A DNA stretch of 64,000 bases from Geoanaerobacter pelophilus. GTDB lineage: Bacteria; Desulfobacterota; Desulfuromonadia; Geobacterales; DSM-12255. Below the pieces are notes generated by a model, which was not told the DNA's origin, searched no databases, and was given only the letters and a program-made list of their open reading frames with translations. Positions 35,439 through 44,034 of this stretch are shown piece after piece. Each line of letters opens with the position of its first letter. Positions within the stretch are counted from its first letter, which is position 1. The position numbers and the translations under genes are program-made. Where the stretch lies: positions 124,001 through 188,000 of the forward strand of contig NZ_JAHCVJ010000002.1 of NCBI RefSeq assembly GCF_018476885.1, read 5' to 3'.

Positions 35439-36431
35439 TTAGGAAGAGATTGCACCGCCGCAGGTAAACCCGGCCCCGGCGGTGCAGGCGTAACAGTAGT
35501 CGCCGGTCGGAACGGCTAAACCGGCAGGAGGTGGCCCGGACAGTTCGCTGACGTGGATCGGCCTGCCGCCGAGTGGCAGACCTGCGGCCAGGTTGAAATC
35601 GCAGTCAAAGAGATAGCCGCGCCAGTCGATTACCGCCTGGCTGCGGCACATCAGGCCGGCAACAGTGCAGGGGTTGAAGCCTGCCGCTAGCTTTTCCAGG
35701 TAACCGGCCAAGTTCCCGGAGGTTTCCAGCCAGTCGCGAAACCTTCCCAACGGCACATTGGCAAAGGTAACCAGATTGGTGAATTCTACGCCGTAACGCC
35801 GCGTCAGTTCCTGCCGGAAACGGCGCTCTGCAGCCTGCTGACCTGTGGGGAGAAAGGCGCCGGCTGGGTTGGCGGCCAGGTTCAGCTCCAGGCCGCTTCC
35901 CTGGATGCCGTAACCCGCCTCGTTCAAGCGGCGCAACATCGCCACGCTGGTGGCAAAAACCCCGGAGCCTCGCTGGCCATCAGCCTGGCCCTCATTGATC
36001 GAGGGGAGCGAGGCAAACAGGGCCACCTTGAGTGCAGCGCAATGTCTGACCAGTTCATCCCCGCCATGATCATGGAGCGCCACCAGGTTGGTACGGAACA
36101 TCAGCCGTTGCGAGACAGTGGCCAGTTCCGCCAGGAAATCGGCAATCCCCGGCACCAGTTCCGGAGCGCCACCGGTGACATCAATGGCAGCAAAAGGCAC
36201 CCTGGCGGCATAGGCCGTGACCGCGGCCATTGTCTCACGGCTCATCGTCTCTGTCCGACCGGGGCCTGCGGAATGGTGACAATGGCGGCATGACAGGTTG
36301 CAGTTCAACCCCACGTTTATCTGGAGAGTAGTGGCATTGTCACGGGTCAGCACCAGACCGTGATTGGCAAGGCAGCTGGAGAACGGCCTGATTCCGGAAC
36401 AACCGACGCTATCGCTGCAATCCGGAGTCAC
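35439..36431 (-). CDS. arsS: ArsS-type radical SAM protein (arsenosugar biosynthesis)
   Basis: 330 residues from the GTG at 36431, which overlaps the upstream gene's stop (GTGA) and has GGAG nearby; the frame runs on into that gene but is not needed. The radical SAM cluster motif CNLSCRHC (CX3CX2C) follows TLQINVGL; after it come HHSAGPGR, DVTGGAPEL and FRTNL, as in ArsS. The C-terminal half has the Cys-rich part of this family (CTVAGLMCRSQ, FDCDFN, DYCYACTAGAGFTCGG). ArsS adds the adenosyl group to dimethylarsenic compounds on the way to arsenosugars. The coupled alkylhydroperoxidase-like gene is the usual ArsS companion. An ArsM methyltransferase is not in the window. Confidence 0.85.
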   Translation of the reverse strand: MTPDCSDSVGCSGIRPFSSCLANHGLVLTRDNATTLQINVGLNCNLSCRHCHHSAGPGRTETMSRETMAAVTAYAARVPFAAIDVTGGAPELVPGIADFLAELATVSQRLMFRTNLVALHDHGGDELVRHCAALKVALFASLPSINEGQADGQRGSGVFATSVAMLRRLNEAGYGIQGSGLELNLAANPAGAFLPTGQQAAERRFRQELTRRYGVEFTNLVTFANVPLGRFRDWLETSGNLAGYLEKLAAGFNPCTVAGLMCRSQAVIDWRGYLFDCDFNLAAGLPLGGRPIHVSELSGPPPAGLAVPTGDYCYACTAGAGFTCGGAISS

Positions 36432-36760
36432 TGGGAAAGCTTCTCCGCAACCTTGCGCATCTGGATCCCGTGCACCAGTGACGCGCCCCCCCTGATGGCA
36501 TTGGCCACATGGACCGCCTCGGTCATCTCCGCCAGATTGGAACCCTTTTCCAGGCATGATTGCGTGTAGGCATCGATACAATAGGGACACTGTACGCTAT
36601 GGGCCACAGCCAGGGCGATGAGTGCCTTTTCCCGCTCGGTCAGTTCCCCCTCGCTAAAGACCGCCTGGTAGTAATCGAAGAACTTCGTCGCCAGATGAGG
36701 CGCTTCCTTGCCGATCTCGCTAAACTTGCCGAGGTCTGCCGGATCGTAGTAACTATTCAT
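36428..36760 (-). CDS. Carboxymuconolactone decarboxylase/AhpD-like protein, ArsS-associated
   Basis: 110 residues from ATG 36760. The AhpD-type active site CPYCIDAYTQ (CXXC...) follows EREKALIALAVAHSVQ, with Glu and downstream helices HVANAIRGGASLVHGIQM, matching the small peroxidase-like proteins that accompany ArsS radical SAM enzymes. It may supply thiol-peroxidase or redox-relay function in arsenosugar formation; direct evidence is lacking. It overlaps the TVP38 gene by eight bases upstream and arsS by four downstream, so the three are translated as a unit. Confidence 0.85.
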   Translation of the reverse strand: MNSYYDPADLGKFSEIGKEAPHLATKFFDYYQAVFSEGELTEREKALIALAVAHSVQCPYCIDAYTQSCLEKGSNLAEMTEAVHVANAIRGGASLVHGIQMRKVAEKLSQ

Positions 36761-37451
36761 GGTTTTCCCCTCTCTCCCTGAATTTGGCGTAAAGTGCCGG
36801 TAACAGCGCGAACAGCCCCAGCAGGGCAAACGAACCGAGGACTCGCGGCGAGGCCACTTCCGACAGGCTGCTGACCGAAGCGAGACTGGCGCCGGCATTG
36901 CAGAAGACGAAACCGCCGGGGATGATCCCAAGGAAGGTGCCGATGAAAAAAGTGCGAAACGGCAGCCTGGTGAGGGCTGCGGCAAGATTGATCAGGAAAA
37001 AGGGGAATACCGGCACCAGCCGGAGAAACAGCAGGTAGTTCAGGCCACGCCGCTCCAGTTCGCGGTTGATCCCTTCCAGCCGTTCACCAAACCGGCGCTG
37101 CATCATGTCATGCAGCAGGTAGCGAGTGGCAAGAAAGGCAGCCGTGGCCCCCACGGTGGCACCGATGACCGAATAGAGGGTACCGCTGAAGGCCCCGAAG
37201 ATCGCGCCGGCAGCCAGCGACATCAGTGCGGCTCCGGGAAGCGAAAGCGCGGTCTGGACGATATAGACGCCGATGAAGGAGCCAACCATCAGCAGACGAT
37301 GGTCGGCGTAATACAATGCCAGCGCCTCCCGGTTGGCCTTGAGGGTGGCCAGGGTCAGGAACCTGCCAAGCCCTGAAAAATAGAAAAAAGCCAGCAGCCC
37401 GGCAAAACCCAGGACAAGCGCAATTTTCTTACCTGTCTGTCCGGCAGACAT
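36753..37451 (-). CDS. TVP38/TMEM64 family membrane protein
   Basis: 232 residues with six hydrophobic segments. The family core is clear: VGSFIGVYIVQTALSLPGAALMSLAAGAIFGAFSGTLYSVIGATVGATAAFLATRYLL, then LRLVPVFPFFLINLAAALTRLPFRTFFIGTFLGIIPGGFVF, with the F/LPG and R/P motifs of SNARE-associated-Golgi (DedA superfamily) proteins. It starts one base after the stop of the DedA gene. Such proteins move or scramble lipids; near arsS a role in delivering or handling a lipid or arsenical conjugate is possible but speculative. Confidence 0.9.
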   Translation of the reverse strand: MSAGQTGKKIALVLGFAGLLAFFYFSGLGRFLTLATLKANREALALYYADHRLLMVGSFIGVYIVQTALSLPGAALMSLAAGAIFGAFSGTLYSVIGATVGATAAFLATRYLLHDMMQRRFGERLEGINRELERRGLNYLLFLRLVPVFPFFLINLAAALTRLPFRTFFIGTFLGIIPGGFVFCNAGASLASVSSLSEVASPRVLGSFALLGLFALLPALYAKFRERGENHE

Positions 37452-38063
37452 CTATTCGGCTTTCGCAGCTTTCCGGCGGTGCAGCCAGACATAAACAGCA
37501 ATCAGCAGTGCGCTGAAAACGAGCACACCAAGCACCGCCTGATGCGAGTACTGCATGATCAGCTGTTGCTCCTTGCCGATCACGTAGCCGATCAGGGTCA
37601 GGATGGTGCACCAGATCCCGGCCCCGGCCAGGGTGTAGAGCGAGAAGCGGAGGTGGTTCATCCCGGCCAGTCCGGCCGGAATGGAGATCAGATGGCGCAC
37701 CACCGGCAGCAGCCTGCCGATGAAGGTTGAAATCTCGCCATGCTTGTGGAAGAATGTCTCGACCCTGGCGAATTTCTCCGGAGAGATCAGGACATATTTT
37801 CCGTATTTCAGCACCAGCGGTCGGCCGAGATAATGAGAGGCAAAGTAGTTGGCATAGGCGCCGACCAGGCTGCCGACCGTGCCGCAGAGGATGGCGACAA
37901 CCATGTTCATCTCCCCCTTTTGGGCAAGGTAGCCTGCCGGCGGCATCACCAGCTCGCTGGGAACCGGGATCAGGGAGCTCTCCATGGCCATCAGGATGAA
38001 GACGCCGGGATAACCCATGGCGCCGATTGTTGTGACCAGCCAGTTCATTGCTTCATGCAGCAT
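37452..38063 (-). CDS. DedA family membrane protein
   Basis: 203 residues. Hallmarks of DedA: GYPGVFILMAMESSLIPVPSELVMPPAGYLA (with the ES and P residues), GSLVGAYANYFASHYLGRPLV, and FIGRLLPVVRHLISIPAGLAGM (F/xGRxxPxxR). Several transmembrane helices and a short basic tail (HRRKAAKAE). The family includes undecaprenyl-phosphate flippases. First gene of the four-gene arsS operon; divergent from the metH/metF fusion with a short shared upstream region (38064-38146). Confidence 0.92.
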   Translation of the reverse strand: MLHEAMNWLVTTIGAMGYPGVFILMAMESSLIPVPSELVMPPAGYLAQKGEMNMVVAILCGTVGSLVGAYANYFASHYLGRPLVLKYGKYVLISPEKFARVETFFHKHGEISTFIGRLLPVVRHLISIPAGLAGMNHLRFSLYTLAGAGIWCTILTLIGYVIGKEQQLIMQYSHQAVLGVLVFSALLIAVYVWLHRRKAAKAE

Positions 38064-38146
38064 CAGTTTTCTCCTCAGCTTCCATTATGTAGCGGGGCAT
38101 TTTAACAGATAGCGAAAAAAACTCCAGCAAAACCAATAAAGAGGCC

Positions 38147-39964
38147 ATGAAACTTATAGACCGTTTGCAAAACGAGGTCCTTGTCGGCGACGGCGCCATC
38201 GGCACCATGCTCTATACCAAGGGGATCGGGCTTGAGGTAAACTTCGAGCATTTGAACATCATCCGGCCGCAGCTGGTGCTGGAGCTGCACCAGGAGTATC
38301 TCTCTGCCGGAGCCCAGGTCCTCGAGACCAATACCTTCGGGGCGAACCGTTCCCGCCTGCAGGCAATCGGCCTTGAAGCCAAAGTTGCCGAGATCAACCG
38401 GCGCGGGGCAGCCATAGCCAGGCAGGCAGCCGGGGACCAGGCACTGGTTGCCGGCTCGATTGGCCCATTGGCGAGGCTCAAGGGGGAAGAGAAGCTTCTG
38501 CAACCGGACGAACAGCGGGCGATTTTTCTGGAACAGGCAACCGCCCTGGCTGAAGGGGGCGTTGACCTGCTGCTGCTCGAAACCTTTTCCGACCTGGACC
38601 AGGCAGTTATTGCCGTCGCTGCTGCCAAGGCCACCGGTCTACCGGTCATTGCCAGCATGGCCTATGTCGAGGGGGGAAGAACTGCCGCCGGATTTACCGT
38701 GGAACAGGTTGCCAGTAGCTTGACAGCGGCAGGCGCCGACGTCATCGGCGCCAACTGCGGCGCCGGCCCTCTGGAGCTGCTGCGGATCGTCGAGCGTTTG
38801 GCAAAGGCAACGACTCTGCCGCTCTCCGCCTATCCGAACAGCGGCTTCCCGGAATTCGTCGATGGCCGCCACATCTACCGCTGCACCCCCGAATACTTTG
38901 CCGGCATGGCGGCCGAGATGGCTGCCGGCGGGGCAACACTGGTGGGTGGCTGCTGCGGCACCACTCCGGAACATATTCGCGCCGTTGCCCTCCGCCTCAA
39001 AGGGGCGAAACCTTCGCCCAGGGTCGTTATCAGTCAATCCCCGGCAGCAAAGGCGCTCGACAGCAGCGAACCGCTCAAATCGGGCTTTCTGGCCGACTGG
39101 GGAAAACGGCCGATCATTACCGTAGAACTCGACCCTCCCCCCGGCATGGCGATCGAAAAGGTGCTGGCAGGGAGCCAGGCGTTGAAAAGCGCCGGCGCCG
39201 ATGCCATCAACCTGGCGGAAAATCCGCTGGCACGGGTACGGGTAGGCAACATCGCCCTCGGCAGCATGATCCAGCGTGAGGTTGAGATCGAGGTCATCCC
39301 CCATATCACCTGTCGCGACCGGAACCTGCTCGGCCTCCAGTCCGACCTGATGGGCGCCAGCCTCCTCGGCCTCCGTAACATCCTGGCAGTCACCGGCGAC
39401 CCGGCACGGCTCGGCGACCAGGCAGGGGCCTCGTCAGTCTATGACCTGAATTCCTTTGAACTGATCAAACTGATCAAAGACCTGAACAATGGGGTCAATG
39501 CGGTCGGCAACAGCATCGGCACCGGCACCGGCTTCACCATCGGCTGCGCCTTTAATCCGAACTCGCCGAAAATGGCGGTCCAGGTGACACGGCTGGAGAA
39601 AAAGCTCGCCAACGGCGCCCAGTTTGTCCAGACCCAGCCGATCTACGAGCAAGCGGTCTTTGATGCGATGCTTGAGCAGACCGCCCACCTGGGGATCCCC
39701 ATTTTGCCGGGAATTCTCCCGCTGGTCAGCGAACGGAACTGCGAGTACCTGCACAACGAGGTGCCGGGCATCGTTATCCCGGACGAGATCCGCACCAGGA
39801 TGAAAGGGAAGGAAAAGGAGGCCGGTGTTGCAGAGGGGGTGAGGATTGCCAAGGAGTTCATAACTGCAGCCAGGCACAAGGTCGGCGGGTTTTACCTGAT
39901 CCCGCCATTCGGCCGGTATGCTATTGCCGCAGAACTGATTCGCTTCATACGAGAGGGGAAATGA
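38147..39964 (+). CDS. Bifunctional homocysteine S-methyltransferase / 5,10-methylenetetrahydrofolate reductase
   Basis: 605 residues. Residues 1-290 form a homocysteine S-methyltransferase with the zinc motif: GANCG (Cys about 204) and GGCCGTTPEHIRA (Cys pair about 266-267). Residues about 315-605 form a MetF-type flavoprotein reductase (ITVELDPPPGMAIEKVLAG, LRNILAVTGDPARLGD, FTIGCAFNPNSP, FVQTQPIYEQAVFD). It therefore links reduction of methylene-THF to methyl transfer onto homocysteine, as in YitJ-type proteins. AAAGAGG lies before the ATG. It is a normal fusion type, not a new one. Confidence 0.93.
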   Translation: MKLIDRLQNEVLVGDGAIGTMLYTKGIGLEVNFEHLNIIRPQLVLELHQEYLSAGAQVLETNTFGANRSRLQAIGLEAKVAEINRRGAAIARQAAGDQALVAGSIGPLARLKGEEKLLQPDEQRAIFLEQATALAEGGVDLLLLETFSDLDQAVIAVAAAKATGLPVIASMAYVEGGRTAAGFTVEQVASSLTAAGADVIGANCGAGPLELLRIVERLAKATTLPLSAYPNSGFPEFVDGRHIYRCTPEYFAGMAAEMAAGGATLVGGCCGTTPEHIRAVALRLKGAKPSPRVVISQSPAAKALDSSEPLKSGFLADWGKRPIITVELDPPPGMAIEKVLAGSQALKSAGADAINLAENPLARVRVGNIALGSMIQREVEIEVIPHITCRDRNLLGLQSDLMGASLLGLRNILAVTGDPARLGDQAGASSVYDLNSFELIKLIKDLNNGVNAVGNSIGTGTGFTIGCAFNPNSPKMAVQVTRLEKKLANGAQFVQTQPIYEQAVFDAMLEQTAHLGIPILPGILPLVSERNCEYLHNEVPGIVIPDEIRTRMKGKEKEAGVAEGVRIAKEFITAARHKVGGFYLIPPFGRYAIAAELIRFIREGK

Positions 39965-39965
39965 A

Positions 39966-40370
39966 ATGACGAGACGTTTCGGATTACTGGCGGTTGCCTT
40001 GCTACTGATAACTGGGTGCGCTTCAATGAAGATCACCAGGGAAACCCTGGACACCAGCGTACGGGATTACCAGCAACTGATCCGCTGGCAGGAGGTCTCC
40101 AGTGCCGCATTCCTGGTCTCGGAACCGATGAGGCCCGAGTATCTGGAGAAAGCCACCGGTTTCAACAGGGTGAAGGTTGTCGATTACAGGATCAAGGGGG
40201 TTGATTTCTCCAAGGAGCAGAAAAAGGCGACGGTCATCGTCGAGTACGACTACCACCTGAAGAGCGGGCTCACCATCAAGACGGTCGTGGATACCCAGAC
40301 CTGGCAGTACTTCGACACCATCGAACCGGAAGGGTGGCGCTTGACCTCATACCCGCCGGCATTCCCGTAA
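39966..40370 (+). CDS. Small lipoprotein, 134 aa
   Basis: Starts one base after the methyltransferase stop (ATGAAATGA context) with GAGGGGAA upstream. Signal peptide MTRRFGLLAVALLLITGC has a lipobox (ITGC, Cys18). The mature part has two strands-rich segments: VRDYQQLIRWQEVSSAAFLV, then KVVDYRIKGVDFSKEQKKATVIVEYDYHLKSGLTIKTVVDTQTW, a NTF2-/DUF-like alpha-beta sheet. No family named with confidence. Co-transcribed with an unrelated one-carbon enzyme. Confidence 0.8.
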   Translation: MTRRFGLLAVALLLITGCASMKITRETLDTSVRDYQQLIRWQEVSSAAFLVSEPMRPEYLEKATGFNRVKVVDYRIKGVDFSKEQKKATVIVEYDYHLKSGLTIKTVVDTQTWQYFDTIEPEGWRLTSYPPAFP

Positions 40371-40433
40371 CACGGATGCGTCATGACGTTGGTTGCCTGA
40401 CGATCATCTTTCTTTTTCAGGTCATGAGGGAAT

Positions 40434-40559
40434 TCATTTCAGGGACATCGACAATTTCGACTTTCTCTTAGCAGACGTACCACAGAGATGCCTTAACTTC
40501 TTCAAGTGGTCGATCTTTTTTATTGTTTCCTTCTCTTTTTCTGCTCGGGAAAGAGTCAT
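40434..40559 (-). CDS. Possible small basic protein, 41 aa
   Basis: Frame MTLSRAEKEKETIKKIDHLK...LSMSLK, highly charged and helical, in the 275-base gap between two convergent genes. AAGGGGG lies upstream but only two bases from the ATG, which is too close for a good site. It could be a peptide, a remnant or noise. The rest of the gap is AT-rich with no other supported feature. Confidence 0.25.
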   Translation of the reverse strand: MTLSRAEKEKETIKKIDHLKKLRHLCGTSAKRKSKLSMSLK

Positions 40560-40645
40560 TTCCCCCTTAGGAATTTTTAAAATAAAAAAAGAAGCTTCCC
40601 CAAATTAAAGGAAATATGGAGAGTTACTTTTTCGGTGGTTATGCT

Positions 40646-41107
40646 TTAACGTTTTCCCTTGCGTTCCGATAATACCGCTTGGCGATCTATTATGTTGATC
40701 ACGAGGGTCGCGCACCTTTTGTTGTGGTCGATCATGTCTTCGTTGTAGGCGTCTTGTTCAGCTTTCATCTTCTCGGCACTTTCGTTTGCAGTTTTAACTA
40801 ACTTATTGTGTTCTTCAACTCGCCTGTTAAACATATCAAACTGTAGTGCACCAGCAGAAATCAGTTGTTTTTGCTCCTCAACAATAGCAGCGGACTCGTC
40901 TTGTATCTGCTTCATAGTTGCATGGTTTGCGGCAAGGTGCTCATCAATAAGTTTACGGCGACTGTTGAGAATGTCTTCTGAATCCAGACAAGCGCGAAAT
41001 TGTTCGCGGGTTCCTACTACTAATTCACTCTTTACAGGCTCAGTTGCAAAAGCTGATTTAATCGTTGTTAGCAACAACAAAATTAGAATATTTTTCGCAT
41101 TGAACAT
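40646..41107 (-). CDS. Exported helical protein, 153 aa
   Basis: Signal peptide MFNAKNILILLLLTTIKSAFA, then an almost continuous charged helix (ILNSRRKLIDEHLAANHATMKQIQDESAAIVEEQKQLI ... NKLVKTANESAEKMKAEQDAYNEDMIDHNKRC). Two cysteines (in FRACLD and NKRCATL) could bond. It is AT-richer than neighbours and matches no family I know; the chain style resembles periplasmic coiled-coil proteins. GGAGAATAGAG precedes the ATG. Monocistronic as far as can be seen. Confidence 0.72.
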   Translation of the reverse strand: MFNAKNILILLLLTTIKSAFATEPVKSELVVGTREQFRACLDSEDILNSRRKLIDEHLAANHATMKQIQDESAAIVEEQKQLISAGALQFDMFNRRVEEHNKLVKTANESAEKMKAEQDAYNEDMIDHNKRCATLVINIIDRQAVLSERKGKR

Positions 41108-41213
41108 CTCTATTCTCCATGATTAGTTCAACTCTCCATTACTACATTTTACCTGCTCATGGCCGGTGACCTACCCAATAGGACGTAAGCAGGCAATCGA
41201 ATGAAATAAACTT

Positions 41214-42038
41214 TCAGTCCCTTGCCAGTAACCGCTTGCCGGAATAGACCAGGGCGAAGATTGCGAAATTGAGGAGGACGATGGTGGCCCCGGTCGGCAG
41301 GTTAAGAGCCACCGAGACAAAGATGCCGACGATCACCCCGGTGACGGCCAGAGCGGCGGACAGCAGCAGGGCCGCCCGGAACCCCTTGGCAAGCTGCAGG
41401 GCGGACGACGAGGGGAGGATGAGCAGGGCCGAGATCAGCATGATCCCGACCACTTTCATGGCCAGCACCACGGTCAGGGCGGTGAGCAGCACCAGCATGG
41501 CGCTGATCCCCTTGGTCCTGACCCCTGCGACCCGCGCCAGCTCTTCATTGAAGGTGATCGCCATCAGGTCATGGTAGAAAAAGGTTACCAGCACCAGCAC
41601 CACCCCGCACAGGGTTATTGCCAGGATCACCTCTTCCCTGCTGATGGCCAGGATATTGCCGAACAGGTAACTGAAGAGGTCCACATTGAAACCGCCGCCA
41701 AGGCTGGCCAGCAAGACGCCGACGGCAATGCCGAGCGAGGAGACAATGCCAATGGCCGTGTCACCGGTCAGCTTGGCGCGCTCAGAAAGGCGCAGGATCC
41801 CCAAAGAACAGAGCATGACCACCGGTAACGACACCAGGATTGCCGCTGCCGAGTAGAGTTTGAAAAACAGCGCCAGGGCCACGCTGCCAAAGGTGACATG
41901 GGCCAGGCCGTCACCGATCAACGACAGCCGCCGCAGCACCAGGAAACAGCCAAGCACCGCGCAGAGCACGCCGATCAGCGACCCGGCGAGCAAGGCCCGC
42001 TGCATGAAGCCGTATGACAAGGTTTCCATAATTCCCAT
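41214..42038 (-). CDS. znuB: Zinc/manganese ABC transporter permease
   Basis: 274 residues from ATG 42038; GGGGAG lies 12 bases upstream and a TTG at 42050 is an alternative start. Family-3 ABC permease: GSLIGVLCAVLGCFLVLRRLSLIGDGLAHVTFGSVALAL, ELARVAGVRTKGISAMLVLLTALTVVLAMKVVGIMLISALLILPSSSALQLA, with eight or nine hydrophobic helices. It is the membrane part of the transporter encoded with the ATPase and the His-rich binding protein upstream; a palindromic repeat element separates it from the ATPase gene. The His-rich binding protein points to zinc. Confidence 0.9.
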   Translation of the reverse strand: MGIMETLSYGFMQRALLAGSLIGVLCAVLGCFLVLRRLSLIGDGLAHVTFGSVALALFFKLYSAAAILVSLPVVMLCSLGILRLSERAKLTGDTAIGIVSSLGIAVGVLLASLGGGFNVDLFSYLFGNILAISREEVILAITLCGVVLVLVTFFYHDLMAITFNEELARVAGVRTKGISAMLVLLTALTVVLAMKVVGIMLISALLILPSSSALQLAKGFRAALLLSAALAVTGVIVGIFVSVALNLPTGATIVLLNFAIFALVYSGKRLLARD

Positions 42039-42061
42039 AGTTAAAACCAACTCCCCACGGA

Positions 42062-42176
42062 TTCGGAAAAAGCTCCAGATGCAAGGCTTGCGAGGCCTGA
42101 GGAACGAGTCGTACCTGGAAGGTACGTCGCAGTGACGACGGGCAAGCGTAACGCAGCAGATGGACTTTTACCGAAT
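42062..42176. repeat. Imperfectly palindromic repeat element, copy 1 (between znuC and znuB)
   Basis: AAAAAGCTCCAGATGCAAGGCTTGCG near the left and AGCGTAACGCAGCAGATGGACTTTTAC near the right are imperfect inverted copies of each other, with CTACGTCGCAGTGACGA-like centre (here GTACCTGGAAGGTACGTCGCAGTGACGA). It shares the whole layout with the elements at 54844 and 56210 but has diverged more, including flanking ATTCGG/CCGAAT ends. Confidence 0.85.
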
Positions 42177-42181
42177 TCGCG

Positions 42182-42931
42182 TTAATGCAATCTGCAGATC
42201 TGGTGCTGTGCCGCCCCCCCAAAATGCCCGGTCATCTCCGGCGAAGCGCAAAACTCCTTGAAGGTACCGTAAAAAACCAGTTTCTTGTCAAGATAGAGCA
42301 GCTTGGAGGCACAGCCGCCGACTGTCGCCGAATCATGGGTCACCAGCATCAGGGTCGTGCCGCTGTTGCGGTTGATATCAGCCAGCAGCGTATAGAACCG
42401 GTCCCTGGTCTCAGGGTCAAGTGCAGCAGTCGGTTCGTCGAGAATCAGCAGTTGCGGCCGGTTTACCAGCGCCCTGGCCAGCAGGACCCTCTGCTGCTGT
42501 CCCCCGGAAAGATCCCCGATCAGCCGGCGCCGCAGATCGGCAATTCCCATCTGCTCCAGCGTTTCTTCAATCCTGGTGCTATCGCTTCTGTTGATGCTCT
42601 TAGGGAAACGCTTTCCGGCAAGCAACCCGAGGCCGACCACTTCGCTGACCGTTGCCGGGAAGATCGGATTGAACAGGTTGAGATTCTGGGGAAGATAGCC
42701 AACCTTGTGCCAGTCGTTGAATTCCTGCAGTGAGGTGCCGAACAGGGTGACATCCCCTTCATCGCAACCGGCCAAGCCAAGCAGCGCCTTTACCAGGGTG
42801 CTCTTACCCGAGCCATTGGGGCCAACCACCGCGATGTAATCACCACCATCAACCGTAAAACTCACATCGGTCAGGGCGTGCGTTACCCCGTAGCGGCAAT
42901 ACAGGCCATTTACTGCGATTACTGGCGGCAT
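42182..42931 (-). CDS. znuC: Zinc/manganese ABC transporter ATP-binding protein
   Basis: 249 residues: Walker A GPNGSGKST, Q-loop YLPQNLNLF, signature LSGGQQQRVLLARAL, Walker B LLILDEPTAALD, H-loop LVTHDSATVG. It belongs to the metal-type ABC ATPases (ZnuC/MntB). The start overlaps the binding-protein gene by 13 bases. A repeat element, not a gene, lies between its stop and the permease start, so the three transporter genes still appear to be one transcription unit. Confidence 0.92.
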   Translation of the reverse strand: MPPVIAVNGLYCRYGVTHALTDVSFTVDGGDYIAVVGPNGSGKSTLVKALLGLAGCDEGDVTLFGTSLQEFNDWHKVGYLPQNLNLFNPIFPATVSEVVGLGLLAGKRFPKSINRSDSTRIEETLEQMGIADLRRRLIGDLSGGQQQRVLLARALVNRPQLLILDEPTAALDPETRDRFYTLLADINRNSGTTLMLVTHDSATVGGCASKLLYLDKKLVFYGTFKEFCASPEMTGHFGGAAQHQICRLH

Positions 42932-43881
42932 TGCAGCCCCTTGGCGAGTGCAGCAAGATTCTGTTCCATGATGGCAGGAAAGGTTACCCCCCTGGCCAGT
43001 TCGTCCCTGCTGACGTTGTGGCCGGCGTGCAGTCTCAGCACTTCCGCCCCGGTCTCTCCGGCCAAGGTCTCAGCAAGTTTCGGCGAAACCAGCTCCTCGG
43101 TAAAAACGGCCTTTATGCCAAGCTTTCTGATCTGGGTAACCAGCTCTGCCAACCGCTTGGGAGTCGGCTCGGCATCGGCAGTAACACCGGTTGCTGCCAG
43201 ATAATCAAGGTTGTAGCGCCGAGCAAGGTAACCGAAGGCATAATGGCCACCATGGAGCAGGGCCCGGCTGCTACAGTCCCCCAGGGTCTTCGCGTAACGG
43301 AGGTCAAGCTCCTCAAGCCTCTTTTTATAGGATTCTGCATTTGCCTGATAGATAGACCGGTTGGCCGGGTCCCGGCTGACTACACCGGCAAGGATGGTAT
43401 CCACCATCTTCGAGGCATTTTCGAGATCCAGCCAGACATGGGGGTCCATCCCTCCGGCGTGCCCTTTTTCTTCGGTGTCATGTCCGGCGTGCTCATGGTG
43501 ATCATCGGCACCGGCGGGGTGCAAGCTCAGGCCGGCACTGGCATCGACAACAGTCAGCTGTTTGGAACCAATGCCGCTGATCAGCTTGGCGACCCAGGGT
43601 TCCATGAAACGATTGGTGTAGATAAACAGACCGGCCTTGCTGATCGTCACCATATCATCCGGTCGGGGCTCGAAATTGTGCGGCTCGACGCCGGGAGGAA
43701 CCAGGAGGCGAACAGTTGCCTTGTCGCCGCAAATAGAGCGGGCCATGTCGTAAAGCGGAAAAAGTGTGGTAACCACCGAGAGACCGGCATCCGACGAGGG
43801 AGGCGCAGCAGCTTTCTGCTTGCAGCCAACAGCAACAGACAGCGTCATTACGATCAATAGCAGCGCTAAACCGACCCTCAT
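42919..43881 (-). CDS. znuA: Zinc-binding lipoprotein of an ABC transporter (ZnuA-like)
   Basis: 320 residues. Signal peptide MRVGLALLLIVMTLSVAVGC ends in a lipobox (AVGC), so it is a lipid-anchored cluster-9 solute-binding protein. Metal-ligand segments: VEPHNFEPRPDD, MDPHVWLD, HGGHYAFGYL and the C-terminal acidic/aromatic site (FTEELVSPKLAETLAGE...LRLHAGHN). A flexible loop HPAGADDHHEHAGHD is the His-rich zinc-acquisition loop of ZnuA proteins. First gene of the operon. A Zur or Fur box could lie in 43882-43970, but I see no clear palindrome. Confidence 0.93.
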   Translation of the reverse strand: MRVGLALLLIVMTLSVAVGCKQKAAAPPSSDAGLSVVTTLFPLYDMARSICGDKATVRLLVPPGVEPHNFEPRPDDMVTISKAGLFIYTNRFMEPWVAKLISGIGSKQLTVVDASAGLSLHPAGADDHHEHAGHDTEEKGHAGGMDPHVWLDLENASKMVDTILAGVVSRDPANRSIYQANAESYKKRLEELDLRYAKTLGDCSSRALLHGGHYAFGYLARRYNLDYLAATGVTADAEPTPKRLAELVTQIRKLGIKAVFTEELVSPKLAETLAGETGAEVLRLHAGHNVSRDELARGVTFPAIMEQNLAALAKGLQCRQ

Positions 43882-43980
43882 TCATCCACCCCCAAACGCC
43901 AACATAAAAGCCACCAGTTAAAGTCCAGCTCAATAATAGTCAGACGCCCAATGATGTCAAGAAATGGTTCTTCACAAATA

Positions 43981-44009
43981 TTGCCTTATTTCGTGTCGTG
44001 AGGTATAAA
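43981..44009 (+). promoter_or_regulatory. Sigma70 promoter for the J-domain gene
   Basis: TTGCCT (43981-43986), exactly 17-base spacer, TATAAA (44004-44009), followed 25 bases later by the start at 44035. Confidence 0.55.
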
Positions 44010-44034
44010 TCAACCGGAAGCAAACGGGGTGATC

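Noticed and set aside
40393-40608. 71-residue plus-strand frame after the lipoprotein gene
   Set aside because: No ribosome-binding site, low-complexity end and overlap with an opposite short frame; not supported.
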